Origin: Oreocharis arfaki
Lineage: Eukaryota; Chordata; Aves; Passeriformes; Paramythiidae
DNA length: 64,000 nt
Direction: 5' to 3'
Assembly: GCA_013398015.1 (NCBI GenBank)
Contig: VZRR01009807.1
Span: 1 to 64,000, forward strand
Within the stretch, counting starts at the first letter, position 1. Each line of letters starts with the position of its first letter. The notes under the pieces are model-generated. The model was not told the origin of the DNA and made no database searches. It was given only the letters and a program-made list of their open reading frames with translations. The position numbers were made by a program, and so were the translations under genes. Of the stretch, positions 1 through 11,800 are shown piece after piece.

Positions 1-1650
1 CCCCCACCTCCCTCCCCCGGCAGTTTGGTGTGAAAAGCATGCATGGAAGGATCAGAGAGACCAAAGGGGGAGAGATGGAGCAGCTGGGAAATTCAGACAG
101 CAGAGGCTGAAGATATTAGGGAAGCACTACTATAAGCAGAAAAAAACCTAAAAAACCGCAAAACACTAAAAAAAACCACCAAAAAAAACCCACCAAAAAA
201 GCCTGTGCTAGTTCCAGCCAAATCTTGTTGTTTCAAACACATTCAAAACGAAGCCTTATTTTTAAAGAAATTATTTTATGCAATTATTTTATGACCAAAA
301 AATGGTCATTCTGTAACTCCAGTGGTATTATTGCAGCAATTAAAAAGACAATTTGTCCCATTAAAGTATTTAATTATCTTTTATTGTAGAACTTTATGCT
401 AAGTCTCCTCTAATAAACAATGCCTTTGCAAGAAAACACTGCAAAAGTTAAATCAATCATGTACCATTGCATTTATGAAATAGAAATAAAGGTTATAGGC
501 TACAGACAAAACTCAGCCTCCAAAAAAGTAAAAAAATTAAATTTACTGTTGGACTTGGGAGCTGCAAAGGAGATGCTGATCTTTAAAACTACAAGGTGGC
601 AATACAAAAGGAATATTCTATTCAAGTTATGTGACGAGATGCAAGCTATCTTAAGTAGAACACCTGAAAGAAGTTCACTCAGTTTTGAGGAGTGGTAAGT
701 GGTGTTCTAGACTGGATCTACACACACTAAAAACCAGACAAAAAACCACTACCACTCCACAGCCATACAAAAGAGTGAGTTAAATGACCAGTACAAAGTG
801 CCTAGAATTCAGAAGAAGAACTGATATTACAACAAAGACAAGATGAGTAACATTTTGCCTAGAGAATAACTAAGCTGTAAAAAACCCCATATTTTAAAAT
901 AAGGTTCAACTGCATTCTCAAATGCAGTGCATGAGCTGTGTAGAAAAATATGTTCTTTCAAATGTATTAAAACAAAGTGGGGAAGAGTTCTTTCACTCTT
1001 TGAAAAAGGACTCATCTCTCTCTAGCTATACTTAAAATTTTAAAAAAGCAGAGATGCATTTTCCAGCAGGGCATCATCTTAAAAGAAGGTCAGAATGCCT
1101 ACAGTTTCTGGTACAATTCCATTAGATGATCAGTACATTGGCTGCATGCAAGACTTGAGAAAACCACTGCAACATTTATCAGGATGTCCTCTGAGGTTTT
1201 GAAGAGAAGTGGAAAGCCCCAAGCTCTATCACAAGTACTGATTACTTTTTTTGCTAACCATGGGTAAAACAGATCCAGTCTTTGCTTGTCTGTCGGTAGA
1301 CATGAGCTGTTCATCACGACATGACAAGGCACCCGCCTGCAGCTGCACAGCTTGCCTACATTACGAGCCCAACAGGCTTGAGCCACACCAGTCAACCACA
1401 CAAAAAGCAAAAAGCAGCATTCTGCAACACCAAAAACACTGGCATCACCCCTCACTACCACCTTGAGACGTAGCACTTGAAATGAAATATATTTTCTGAA
1501 GCAGATTTTAATTTTGAAAGTAAATAGTTTTGATCATGTGACAAAACTCCACTACGTTTACCTAAGAGGATGGTGAAAAAGTCATTGCCTCAGTACCATA
1601 ATTTACAGATATTCATTGTATGCATGGATCCCTAAGCTATGCTCCTTTCA
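1..1650. other. Non-coding, no gene recognised
   Basis: I see no gene here. Positions 140-205 are A-rich with repeated short AAAAAACC-like runs. Open frames of 60-125 codons occur on both strands (for example 420-698 plus and 1099-1476 minus), but they resemble no family I know, lack supporting splice sites and overlap each other on opposite strands, so I treat them as chance frames. Confidence 0.6.
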
Positions 1651-2190
1651 CAGTATCACAGAATCGCTGAAGTTGGAAGAGACCTCTGCAGGACATCAGC
1701 TCCAACTCCCCTGCTCCACCAGGGCCACCAAGAACCAGCTGCTGGATCCTGTCCAGCATCTGAACATCTCCAAGAACAGAAACGTCACAACCTGCCCGGG
1801 CAGCTTGTGCCAGTGCTTGGTCATCCTCACAGTAAAAATGCCTTTCCTGATGTTCAGAAGGAATAGTCTGTGCCCATTGCTTCTGGTCCTGTCCACGGGC
1901 ACCACTGAAAAGAGGCTGGCTCTGTCTGCTCTGCACACACCCTTCAGGTGTTTAAACACATTGATAAGAAACCCAAAGCCTTCTCTTCTCCAGGGTGAAC
2001 AGTCCCAGCTCTCTCAGCCTTTCCTCCTAGACGAGATGCTCCATTCCCTTCATCAACTTTCTGGCCCTCTATCAGACTCACTCCAGGAACTACATGTCTC
2101 TCTTGTACTGGAGAGCCCAGATTTATCTCTCCAGTGCCAAGCAGAGGGGAAGGATCACCTCCATTGACCTGCTGCACCACCCCTCTTAAC
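1651..2190 (-). repeat. CR1 LINE fragment, 3' part
   Basis: The plus strand reads as the reverse complement of a CR1 3' end. It has an ATCACAGAATC-type start, then GTTGGAAGAGACCTCTGCAG, then the usual CR1 C-terminal reverse-transcriptase region, ending in the phrase for a CCAGTGCCAAGCAGAGGGGA segment. Minus-strand frames carry CR1-like tail residues but are broken by stops and shifts. CR1 copies are usually cut short at the 5' end, and this one keeps only about 0.54 kb. It is a dead copy. Sequence from 2190 to about 2290 may still belong to it, but I cannot recognise that part. Confidence 0.85.
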
Positions 2191-3084
2191 ACAACCAGGC
2201 CACTGCTGGCTCCTCCAGCATGACAATATACGGCAGGCTCAAGGATTTCCCCATCTTTAAGTGGATGCTCCAATCCAAATGTGGTTAAACCCCAGCACAA
2301 ACATACAATCCACTACAACCACACCTGCACAAGCACACCAGGACATGCACACAGATGGATGACCACAGAAGTCTTGCTTCTGAGGGCAGTAAGTCACATG
2401 GCCAGAAATTCTTGGGGGCTTTTTTGAAAACAGACAAAAAGCTCTACCAGAAAGTATTCAGGGGTTTGCAAGCTGGAAAGCCCTGAAACCCCCTTCTGTG
2501 CACTAAGGTGGCTGTTGGGCAACTGCTCTCATCAACTCCATCTCATCAAGTATGAAATGCACTGTCCATTTCTGCAACAAATGGGGGAACAGTACTTACT
2601 TTAAGATTACAACTGCGTATTTTATTTTTTTTTATTTTATTATTTATGAATTGAAGCAGACACTGAGATACAAAGCATTCTAGGAAAAAAAAGTTCCAGA
2701 ATTGATCTCCTCCCACTTCCAGAAAGAGTCACGTTGTCTGGATGCTTTCTGAGCATGAAAATTTGAACTGTCTAATTAACTTTCCCTGTGACAATACTGG
2801 GAGGCCAGACAATGCCTACAACTGTACAAAGTGTATACCATCATGCTCAGCAAAGTACTTTTATTCAAATTTGTTCTGTCAGAAGAAAATCCTCTAACAA
2901 AACTAACATGGTTACGTGAAAAAAAAGAAAGTATTCTCTTCATTTAAATACACTCAGCGAGTCAACCTAGTATCTTTTATCTGTGCCACAGACTATTGTT
3001 AAGAGTTTGAAAGGTTCATCAGAGGAAAATAGGCCTCTCAAACTGTCTAGAGACATGGCCAGGTTGTGTTTCAGGCCATGTTTC
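2191..3084. other. Non-coding, no gene recognised
   Basis: AT-rich sequence with T-rich and A-rich runs near 2620-2650. I see no gene, RNA gene or clear repeat. Confidence 0.55.
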
Positions 3085-3325
3085 TGGCAATAGAGCCCCA
3101 TAATCTCCAGGGTTCCTGGACAGAGTTCAAGGTGTTGGTTGGACTCTGTGTCGCCCTAAATGGCTTCACAGTGTTATGCTTATTTGAGAGACAATTCCTA
3201 TGCCTGTACCACACGGCTGCAGTTGTCCTTTTGGCCTGGAGCCTTCCGCGAGAGAGCTGCCAGCAGTGGATTTTCTGCACGACTTTCAGCCTTGCCATTT
3301 ACTCTCTATCGGGATAAAACAGTCA
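3085..3325 (+). repeat. Old LINE fragment (L2/CR1-clade RT C-terminus)
   Basis: The phrase TTCAAGGTGTTGGTTGGACT, followed by CCCTAAATGGCTT and later GGAGCCTTCCGCGAGAGAGC, resembles the C-terminal end of reverse-transcriptase ORFs of L2/CR1-clade LINEs in amniotes, which carry an FKVL..YKALNG-type motif. The plus frame from 3066 begins in that motif (FKVLVGL..ALNG). The matching frame then shifts near 3160. It is a short, decayed fragment and not a host gene. The exact family is uncertain. Confidence 0.4.
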
Positions 3326-4091
3326 GAGAACATGTTAAGGTCCCATTTTTTACCCAGATTTAGTAAGCTAAGAATCAGAGAAGGCAGAGATGATCATGTG
3401 GTTTGCCAAGACACACTTAGTACATAACTGTTTCTTACTTTTTGGGGAAGCTTTTAATAGACCTGACAAGTGGCAACAACAGCCAGATCTTACACAAAGT
3501 GGGTTACTGTAGCTGCAAATCAAAGTTCCAAATGAACTTGGCTTCTTGGAATGAAAGAAAATAGCTGCACGGAAGTCTATCTTATTACCTGCCATTTAAG
3601 TATAGCTTTTCTTGAGATTTACTGTATTCTTGAACTCAGGAAAGACCAATCAGAAAGTCTCCACACTGAGCTCTATACAGGCTTTGAAATCCTAGTATTT
3701 TACATGTTAATAAAACAGCTTGCTCATGTGTAATAACCTAATACATCAGAAAGAGACAAACTGTGTTAGTGATTCCACATAATTTCCCCAGCTATTTGCA
3801 GTCTCAGAGTCATTCTGAGCTCAGAAGTCTGCAACTTTTAAAGTAGGAATTAATACTGCTCACCAAATTTTCTTGTATTTTGTTGAAAAGCCAGCTAGAC
3901 TTTAGATCTGTGAATTCATGCACAGATTTCTTTATTAAGGCTAACATTTTAAGCCCTGCTGAGCCCCCAGTGCTCATACTTCGCTCTTCAGAGTCCTTGT
4001 CATGAAGTTAGATCTGAAAATGACAGATGCAAATGGGAATACTTCATTCAGAACAGGTGATGCTATTAACATTTAGTATAAAATAATTTAG
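3326..4091. other. Non-coding, no gene recognised
   Basis: Unique-looking AT-rich sequence. The short frames on both strands (for example 3551-3733 plus) show no domain or motif. Confidence 0.55.
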
Positions 4092-4690
4092 TTTGGAAGA
4101 AATCTCCAGAGGTCAACTAGTCCAACAAACCCCCACTTAATAGAGGGTCAGCAAGAGTAGGTTGCTTTCTGTCTTTTCCAAGTCAACTTTTCAGCATTTC
4201 ATAGGCTGCAGACTCCACAACTTCCCCAAACACCTGCCCCAGTGCGTAAGTATTCTCATGGTGAAACTTTTCTTCATCTTCAGCCAGAATTTCTCCACTA
4301 TACCTTGCCAGCTGCTGTCTCTTGTCCTTTTGCTACATGCCTCCAAATAGAGCACTCTGGCTTCTCCAAATCCTCAAGTTACAGAGCTTAAGACAGCAGT
4401 AAGATCCCCCTTTGTCTTTTCTGAAGTTAGGCTGAACAAACTCTGCTCTCCCAACGTCTCTCCTTGTTACGATGTACTTCAGCCCCGCAATCAACCTGGT
4501 AGCCATCCACTAGACTTGTCGCTGTAAGGCAGTGTCTTCCCCTGTCCTTTAGAGACCAAAACAGGACTCAATGCTCCAAATACAATCTCACCAGTGCCAA
4601 AAAGAGGTAAATGATCACTCCACTTGACCCGATGGCGATGCTCTTGCTAATATGGCCTATTTAGCCTTATTATCTATTTCTGCAACATCG
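4092..4690 (-). repeat. Old diverged CR1 LINE fragment
   Basis: The plus strand shows a diverged reverse complement of a CR1 tail: TTTGGAAGAAATCTCCAGAG, GTCAACTAGTCCAAC, then CCAGTGCCAAAAAGAGG and TCCACTTGACCCGATGGCGA further in. The order of these phrases matches the CR1 copies at 1651 and 21637. The divergence is high, so it is an older insertion. No frame of useful length survives. Confidence 0.7.
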
Positions 4691-5449
4691 TTTAACACTT
4701 ATCAAGGGATGAGGCTTTACTTTCCACAATAGGACCCCATGTCAGCAGATGAACTAAACCCTATTTACAATGCCCACTAGAGGCATCTGTTTTCAGCCTG
4801 CCCACTACAAACATTTTCTCATCAGAGCTTTCACAGGCATAATGATGAGTGCATTCAAACTGCAGATGAACAATTCAAACTGCTCACAGAAGTAGCAAAA
4901 AAGATCAACTTTAAGATGATGATGCTTATTTCACACTAATGAGTTTGGTTATCTGAGATCTCTCTTGCAACGTATGCATATATCAAAAATGAACTGATTT
5001 GTAACATACTAATGTCCAAAATTTAGCCAGGTGTCCCATGTGAACTATACAGTGCTACCACTTAGCCTTATAAAACTTTGGAGTTGCCAGTTTTACGAAC
5101 AAATCAAATGGCAGACTATCACCAAATACTGAACAAAACCTTAGGGAGAGACCATGCATGGTACCAACACCATTAAAACTTATCAAATAACAATTATTCT
5201 CAGTCCTGAAAAAAACCTGGCTGCATAATTTTACAATGCAAACACACACAAAATCTCTGTGAGACCTTTAGTTTAGTTTCTCCTAAACTATCAGGCAAGG
5301 GTGATTTACCAAGTTTCACTTACAAGCAATGGTCAATTCAGAGAAGAGGGCAAAGAACTCACATGGAAGTTGTGAGTTTGAATGAGTCCTGGCAGTAAGG
5401 TCAAGCTCCAGGAAGTGGGCACTACCTAAACACATTTAGCCACAGTCTA

Positions 5450-5938
5450 TTGCTGGAACCAGACGGAAGTCCCATCAATGTATGCATGGTACCAGACGTT
5501 ACTTTCTTCCACACAACAGCTACAGTAAAAAGCTATGAAAATACAAGTGAACAAGTGGCTGGGGAAACAGCAGCTGAAGCAGAAAACTCTGATTTTAATC
5601 TTTCACCAGAAAGCATGGGCTGTAGCTCAGCAACAACTTCAAGAAACCCACACTGTAATCCCAACAGTGACAGTTCCAGAAGCCTGAATGAGTCCAACTC
5701 CCAGTTCAGCAAGTACGGCAAAAGCCTAGCTGGCAGCCCAGCAAGAATGGCAGCACAAATCTCAGAAGCAGCTGCTACAGAGACTTGTGAACCCAGGTGC
5801 ACAGCCCTGGGCACTTGTACATCAAGGTCCTTCCCCAGCCAGAACAAACCATTTCCAGAGGGGTATGTGGCATTACAAATAGCATGTATTGGAATTATCG
5901 CTGAAGGAAAAATCATCCGAGGTTTCCAAATTAGCTGA
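5450..5938 (+). other. Open frame of unknown status (162 codons)
   Basis: This is a plus-strand frame of 162 codons that I do not recognise. The product would be rich in Ser, Asn, Thr and Ala, with no signal peptide, membrane segment or known motif. A minus-strand frame of 127 codons is open over the same bases (5533-5916), so openness on one strand is not evidence of coding by itself. The stretch is somewhat richer in GC than its surroundings. It could be an exon, part of an unrecognised repeat, or chance. I favour non-coding. Confidence 0.15.
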
Positions 5939-6272
5939 ATGTTTTAAGGTGGAAAAGCCTTACAGGATGTTGCTGCAGGCTATGAGGCCCTGAGGCTCTC
6001 CACTAAGATAAAGCTGAGATCTCCATGAGAGTGTTTATGGCACTTCTTACAAGAGAACCCTCTCTCATCAAGAATGAGGCCATGCATCAAATCTGGAAAC
6101 TTCAGATAACTCAGCAATTCAAACATTAGCTTTACAGATGACAAAGGATTGAAGAGACCTGTTGAGAGCCAAGGCACCAACTACAACGGTATAACTATGA
6201 GAGCAGAGAGACGAAGAATGAGATACCAGCTACTTACGTTAACAGTTTAAAGAACAAAAGTAGACTAGGAAC

Positions 6273-6311
6273 GTAGCTTCTGTTAAAGGAAAGTAGCTTT
6301 GCTAAAGGAAA
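6273..6311. repeat. 20-bp tandem duplication
   Basis: Two adjacent copies of GTAGCTT(C/T)...TAAAGGAAA, 20 and 19 bp long. This is probably a local replication slip. Confidence 0.7.
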
Positions 6312-7152
6312 TGCAATCTGTCCCTTTTCCACACAATCCCTGCCAAACCACAAAATTTCATTAATCTGAAGATAAAAGGTCTAAGTCATAGTAACACTGA
6401 AATTTTCAGTTCATCACAGAACTTCAAAGCTTCATGGGACTGATTCATTGATTTCACAACTTAGCACATTACTTTTCACAGCTCATAGGGGAGCATGGAT
6501 CACACAAATGGTCATTTAGGAATTATCATGTCAGTTTCTGTCAAGTAGTAAAGGGCTCAAGGATTTTACTCTTTAAGACGCTCCCTAGACTCTGAGCTTT
6601 ACCTACTCACAGCAAGCAAAATGCTTTTCAGGTATTTGCAATAACCTGTGTCACATTTACTGAACACCTCCAGCTTCACTGATTCTTCCATCTCTGGCAC
6701 TCCTCTGCAACTTTCAACCACCTCCCAAGACATTCCTTTCATACCAAAAGAAATTACTCTATTTCTTCCATTGGGAGGATTAATAACATCCATTAAACTT
6801 TTCTGCACTCCCAACCACTGAATGTCTTGCCCCTCCCTCCTCTCTACCCACTCTTTTCTCAAAATACCAACTTCCCATAAAATAAAATCCCTCCTCCTGA
6901 ATAAAACTTCGGTTTCCTCATTATCACCCTGAAGAAAACTGCAATTTTAAGACAGAATACATTTTAAATACTTTGTATAATACTGCACAAATTTTATGCA
7001 AAGAACATCTTTATCCTGAAAGAATTTAGAATTAAATCACTTTGGTCTAAAACAGAGGTATTGGGAGCTACATTTATGAGCACATTAAAGGTTTCAACAT
7101 CTAAAGGACAGAAGAACCTGGGATGGTCTAGCACTCTATTCTGTATCCATCT

Positions 7153-7187
7153 ACCCATACACACACATACATATAAATATATATATA
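7153..7187. repeat. CA/TA microsatellite
   Basis: An interrupted (CA)n run passes into (TA)n. Simple repeat only. Confidence 0.8.
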
Positions 7188-10100
7188 GACACTCACCCTC
7201 CCAGGGAGCAGGATGACGTATGTCAAATTTTAAAGTGTTACACTGGTATCATAAATCAAGCAAATACAACCTTAAAATGGCCAAGCCATCAGGAGAGAGC
7301 AGTCTGGCGCATGCTGTGACATAAGCCTGGAAGAATGATGAATCTCACAGCTGCAGAGGGTGAGCTACATTAGTCCCCAGGGAAAACTCTGAAAACATCT
7401 TGTCTGGACCTTTCCAGTCAGGAGAGCAGAGGTGCAAGTCTTAAAATCGAGGTATGCTTTCAAAACATTCTCATTCTGCAGCTATGACTCAAAAATGAAT
7501 GGAGCTTGAGTTTGCCAAACAGCTAAAATAATTCTTTAACTGGGTAGTACAACATCCTAGCAGAGTGCAAAAGTCAGTGCCAAATGTCAAGTCCTTAGCA
7601 ACTTCGTGCTAAGCAAAAAGCAATTTGGATTTCTGGTAGTGCAAGCTAAGCTTTTTACATAAGAAATGTGATCTAACCTGAAGTAATCAATCCTGATAGG
7701 TAAAAGAGAAATGCCTGTTTCATCTAAGCGGAAAGCCCCAAGGTTATGGAAACCTCCGTCAATTTCTACTCATCACTGAACAACTTGGTAAGGAACATGA
7801 TTTTTGACAGAGCCTCAAGCTGTTACACACAAACATTTAAAGAGGAAGAGCTTTTCAAAGAAAAATCTCCTCTGGCTCTGGAGATCTGCCTATTCCACAA
7901 GACATACTGAGGAAAAATACAGACAGTGAGAAAAAAAAAAATTATAAAAAAAAATGGATGAGGAAAAATGAGTGGGATGGGGGGATGGAAGAGGGAGCGA
8001 AATGTCTCATAACTCTACTAGGAAGGCAATTATGAGCGGATTAAAATTGATTTTCTATCTGTTTTCTAACTGAAAATAACTACGGTTTGAGGCCAGGAAG
8101 TAAGAAAAATTACTCTGATTCTAATTACACCATCTCACCTCTGCTTTTTTCATACATCAATTTTTAACATATAATTTCGCAATTAAAATGAGTGTCGATT
8201 CTTTCAAGCATAAAAATATGGGCTTGTTCAATTAATGGGTTTCTTGATTCAAACATATGGTAGAAATAGTACATTTATTGTAAATATTTAGCAAGCTTGG
8301 AGACATGAGGCACTTTAAACATAACTGTACATGATAAGAGATATAAAGCATCACTATACAACAACTTCAGTCTGAGGACAGAAACGCTTCAGTCTCTTCA
8401 CAGAAACAACTCACTGCAGTCTTTGTACATCATCTGTTTCTCACAGCAGCTCAGACACAGTTTTCAGTACCCCAAGTCAAAAAACAAAGTGTAATCAACT
8501 CGATCACTAATAAGGCTGCTGGCTAGCTCCCATGGCAACAAACACTATGGAAATGACTGAACGATGAAATATCTCTCGAATAACTTAGAAAAACTCCTAT
8601 CTATGACTACCTAGCTACATGTGGTGGACTGCTTCACAAAACAGCAAAAGCAGCAGAATAATATTTGCAGAAGAGGAAAAGAAAAAGTTTAACATCACAC
8701 ATTTTCTACCCTTCCTCCTAGTTACTATAAAGCTCTCCCCCCCTTTTTTTACTACTGTTACTCTCTCTGAAGCATTTCAGCTTTCAAGAATTATTTAAAA
8801 TACAAATTATGAAGAGATTGATTATTGGAGGCTGAGGCTAGAAAAATCCAGATTATGATCTGTTTTAATTAAAAAATAAAGGGCAACCAAGGGAAAAAAT
8901 GAAACTGACTCGTTAGTTCTCAAGGGCAGATTTTTTTAAATAACTGGTTCAAGATAGAAGTTAGGGAGATGATGCATAAAATACCAAACAAGACTTTATG
9001 ACTCCTGTAACAAAAGAAGTCAAACTAAATCACACATCTCTTTTCTACCAAATGGAGTTGCTTAGCTGTAGCCATTTCTGAGTACAACAAAAACTGACCT
9101 GAGCCAAACAAGTTCCTCATTTTATTTCACATTGACTTTGAACCACTTTTTCTCCAGCTTGCTTAAAGAGTATTTTCAACTGCACGTAGGATGTATAAGA
9201 TCTCACAAAATAAAATCACATAAGGTTTTTGACTTACCTATGTAAAACTGAGCACTAAACACAGTAAATAGGTTTCATCAAATATCTAACTGAATCTCCA
9301 ATCTTTTCAAGTCTCATCAACTGCAAGCCTAGTTATCTTCAAAACTATCAACAGCTCTGGAACACCAGTAATGTTTTTAAAGGCTGGTACAACCCAGAGA
9401 AGCAGGCAGTGAAATCACTGCAGCAGAGTGTTGTTCAGCACAGCAGTCAGCATGAAATGCACAATCTGCACAGATGAGTCAAGTCTGGATAATCCCTTCA
9501 TGCTCTGTCAGGTTGAGAGTATGGGGTTTGTTTTTCAATTGCATACCTTCCTTCAATAAACTCCACTTCTCTGCATTTACATTTTAAGACAATATTTTTA
9601 AAGTGTGTTTCGATACGCAGATGTGTAAAAATACTGTTAGTGGAGTTCTGCCTATCAGGACCTCATAAATAATAACTGCCTTTTTAAAAGGACTGCAAAT
9701 GGTGATGGTAATCGTAGCTCCACTGGGTGACTGCTGCCCAGAAGTCTGGTGTGGTAATAAAGGTGTAATAACCATGGTAAGATTTGTAGAGAGATTAAAT
9801 ACTTCCAACTGGTTCAACTACCTCCACTAGTAAAAACCAAAAAGCAAGTTTTTGAATTCTCAAGAATAATTAATAAAGTCTAATTAATAAAGAAAGAAAG
9901 GGGAGCAGGGAGAGAGAAAACACAAAAATTTCCCCCTAATTCCCTAAAATAGTTGCAAATGTGGTTTATACTGACATAACAGATTCTCTTCAAAATGCCA
10001 ACATTCTCTAGTTCAGATTCATTCATGACAGATTACACTCTGTTGAAGTGTAGTATCACCCTGGAGCATTGCCAGTTAGAAAATTCAGTTCACTAAGATA

Positions 10101-10590
10101 TATCTAATATAATCCTCGAAGAAGTCTTATAGTCAGCTCACTGGCTTGCTACATGGGCAAATGCTACGTGGTAAGGAGACAGTGGAAGAGGAAGTACCCT
10201 GCCAGTTTGAAAACCCAGACATACTTGAATGGTTTATTCTCCTTCCAGATCAAAAGACTGTGCTACTGCTATCTTAAGTATGTTGTTAATTGCATAACCC
10301 TAAGAGCCGCAATTATGAGTTATGTCTCCGCTTTGCAAACACAGATCAAGAAGACAAGACACAGTAAACAAGACATTTCAATACATCTGTTGTTCAAGAA
10401 TTGTGGTCTGCTGTTCAGTGGGATGGATTTGTTTAACCCAACTTTCGGCAACACCATCGCTTAAGGGCTATTTGGCCCTGTCAGAGGCACCAAACCAGAG
10501 CCAGGCACGAGAGTGTCAGACAGGGCCAGGTCCGGCTGCAGAATGTGCTGCACAAGCACAGCCCGGCGGAGTTTCCTCCCCCGGGGGCAT

Positions 10591-10600
10591 TATAAAATAA
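10591..10600 (+). promoter_or_regulatory. Possible TATA box on island shore
   Basis: TATAAAATAA lies directly after a GC-rich segment (CCCCCGGGGGCAT) on the left shoulder of the CpG island. The placement fits a TATA element, but no transcript start or downstream exon can be tied to it. Confidence 0.2.
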
Positions 10601-10899
10601 CGCCACCGCTCCACAAATACAACCGTACATGCCCGGCGCTACTCAGACATGCCTGCAGAATTAGGTCCAAAACACACAGGTGATTGAAAATTAATTTTTA
10701 TGAGAAATTACGACTTAGAAGCCACAGCCAGACCTGAGAATGGCAAAACCAACGCTTATTACGGTTCGGTTAAATAGAGCAAGCCAAATTATGCAGCCGG
10801 ATCTCTCACACAAAGCAGAGGGAATAAATCTACACTTTCTCATAGAATTATGAAAAACAAAACACCCACAAAAACAAACCCGAAAGTTAGAAGCAGGAG

Positions 10900-11800
10900 A
10901 ACGGCAGGGTAGGTAGAGTACCTGAAACAAGTTTTAAATTCCTTGTCGGGCTCCCGAAGTGCCGAGTACGCGTGTCCCCCGGGCCAGCCGCAGCTCCGGC
11001 ACGGCCGCGGGCGGGGCGCGGCGCAGCGGGCGGGCCAGCCCGGCGCTGGCCAAGGGGGCACGGCNNNNNNNNNNNNNNNNNNNNNNNNNNNNNNNNNNNN
11101 NNNNNNNNNNNNNNNNNNNNNNNNNNNNNNNNNNNNNNNNNNNNNNNNNNNNNNNNNNNNNNNNNNNNNNNNNNNNNNNNNNNNNNNNNNNNNNNNNNNN
11201 NNNNNNNNNNNNNNNNNNNNNNNNNNNNNNNNNNNNNNNNNNNNNNNNNNNNNNNNNNNNNNNNNNNNNNNNNNNNNNNNNNNNNNNNNNNNNNNNNNNN
11301 NNNNNNNNNNNNNNNNNNNNNNNNNNNNNNNNNNNNNNNNNNNNNNNNNNNNNNNNNNNNNNNNNNNNNNNNNNNNNNNNNNNNNNNNNNNNNNNNNNNN
11401 NNNNNNNNNNNNNNNNNNNNNNNNNNNNNNNNNNNNNNNNNNNNNNNNNNNNNNNNNNNNNNNNNNNNNNNNNNNNNNNNNNNNNNNNNNNNNNNNNNNN
11501 NNNNNNNNNNNNNNNNNNNNNNNNNNNNNNNNNNNNAGGTTGCCGCGGTGCCCCCCTCCCAAAACGCCGCTACGTTACCGGCTGGGGCCAGCGGAGAGGG
11601 CCTGGGCGGCGCGGCCTGGGCAGCTGGTCCTCCGGCCCGGCAAAGGTCCTGCCGCCATCGGAGAAAACCTCCGGGTTCTCACGGGCGCTCGCTGTGCAAG
11701 TGTCCCTGTGCCCCACTGCCCCCGCTGTGCAGGTGGAGAGAGGGCGGTCGGAAAGCTTCTCGCCAAGGACCACGAACTCCCTCTGTGACAGAGTTGGTAG
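10900..11800. promoter_or_regulatory. CpG island (candidate promoter), gap inside
   Basis: On both sides of the N run the base composition changes sharply from AT-rich to dense CpG: 10945-11064 contains GGCCGCGGGCGGGGCGCGGC, and 11537-11700 contains many CG pairs. In vertebrates such islands usually mark the promoters of housekeeping or developmental genes, so a transcription start is likely in or next to the gap. Direction is not settled. On the minus strand a possible splice donor (TTTCAG followed by GTACTC) sits at about 10920-10930, after an open GC-rich stretch, which would fit a first exon read leftwards. I recognise no protein. Frames that run through the N run are artefacts. Confidence 0.7.
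11065..11536. other. Assembly gap (472 N)
   Basis: Unbroken run of 472 N. It sits in the most GC-rich part of the window, where sequencing of bird genomes often fails. A first exon may be missing here. Confidence 0.99.

Larger units (their letters stand above)
4691..10480. other. Long unique non-coding stretch
   Basis: No gene is recognised over nearly 6 kb. Small local structures are listed separately (unusual open frame at 5450, tandem duplication at 6273, microsatellite at 7153). The part from about 8030 to 8300 is rich in ATTA and AATTA cores in low-complexity-free sequence and could be conserved non-coding DNA, but this cannot be judged without an alignment. Confidence 0.5.

Noticed and set aside
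1616..2167. 183-codon plus frame
   Set aside because: It is the antisense side of a CR1 fragment.
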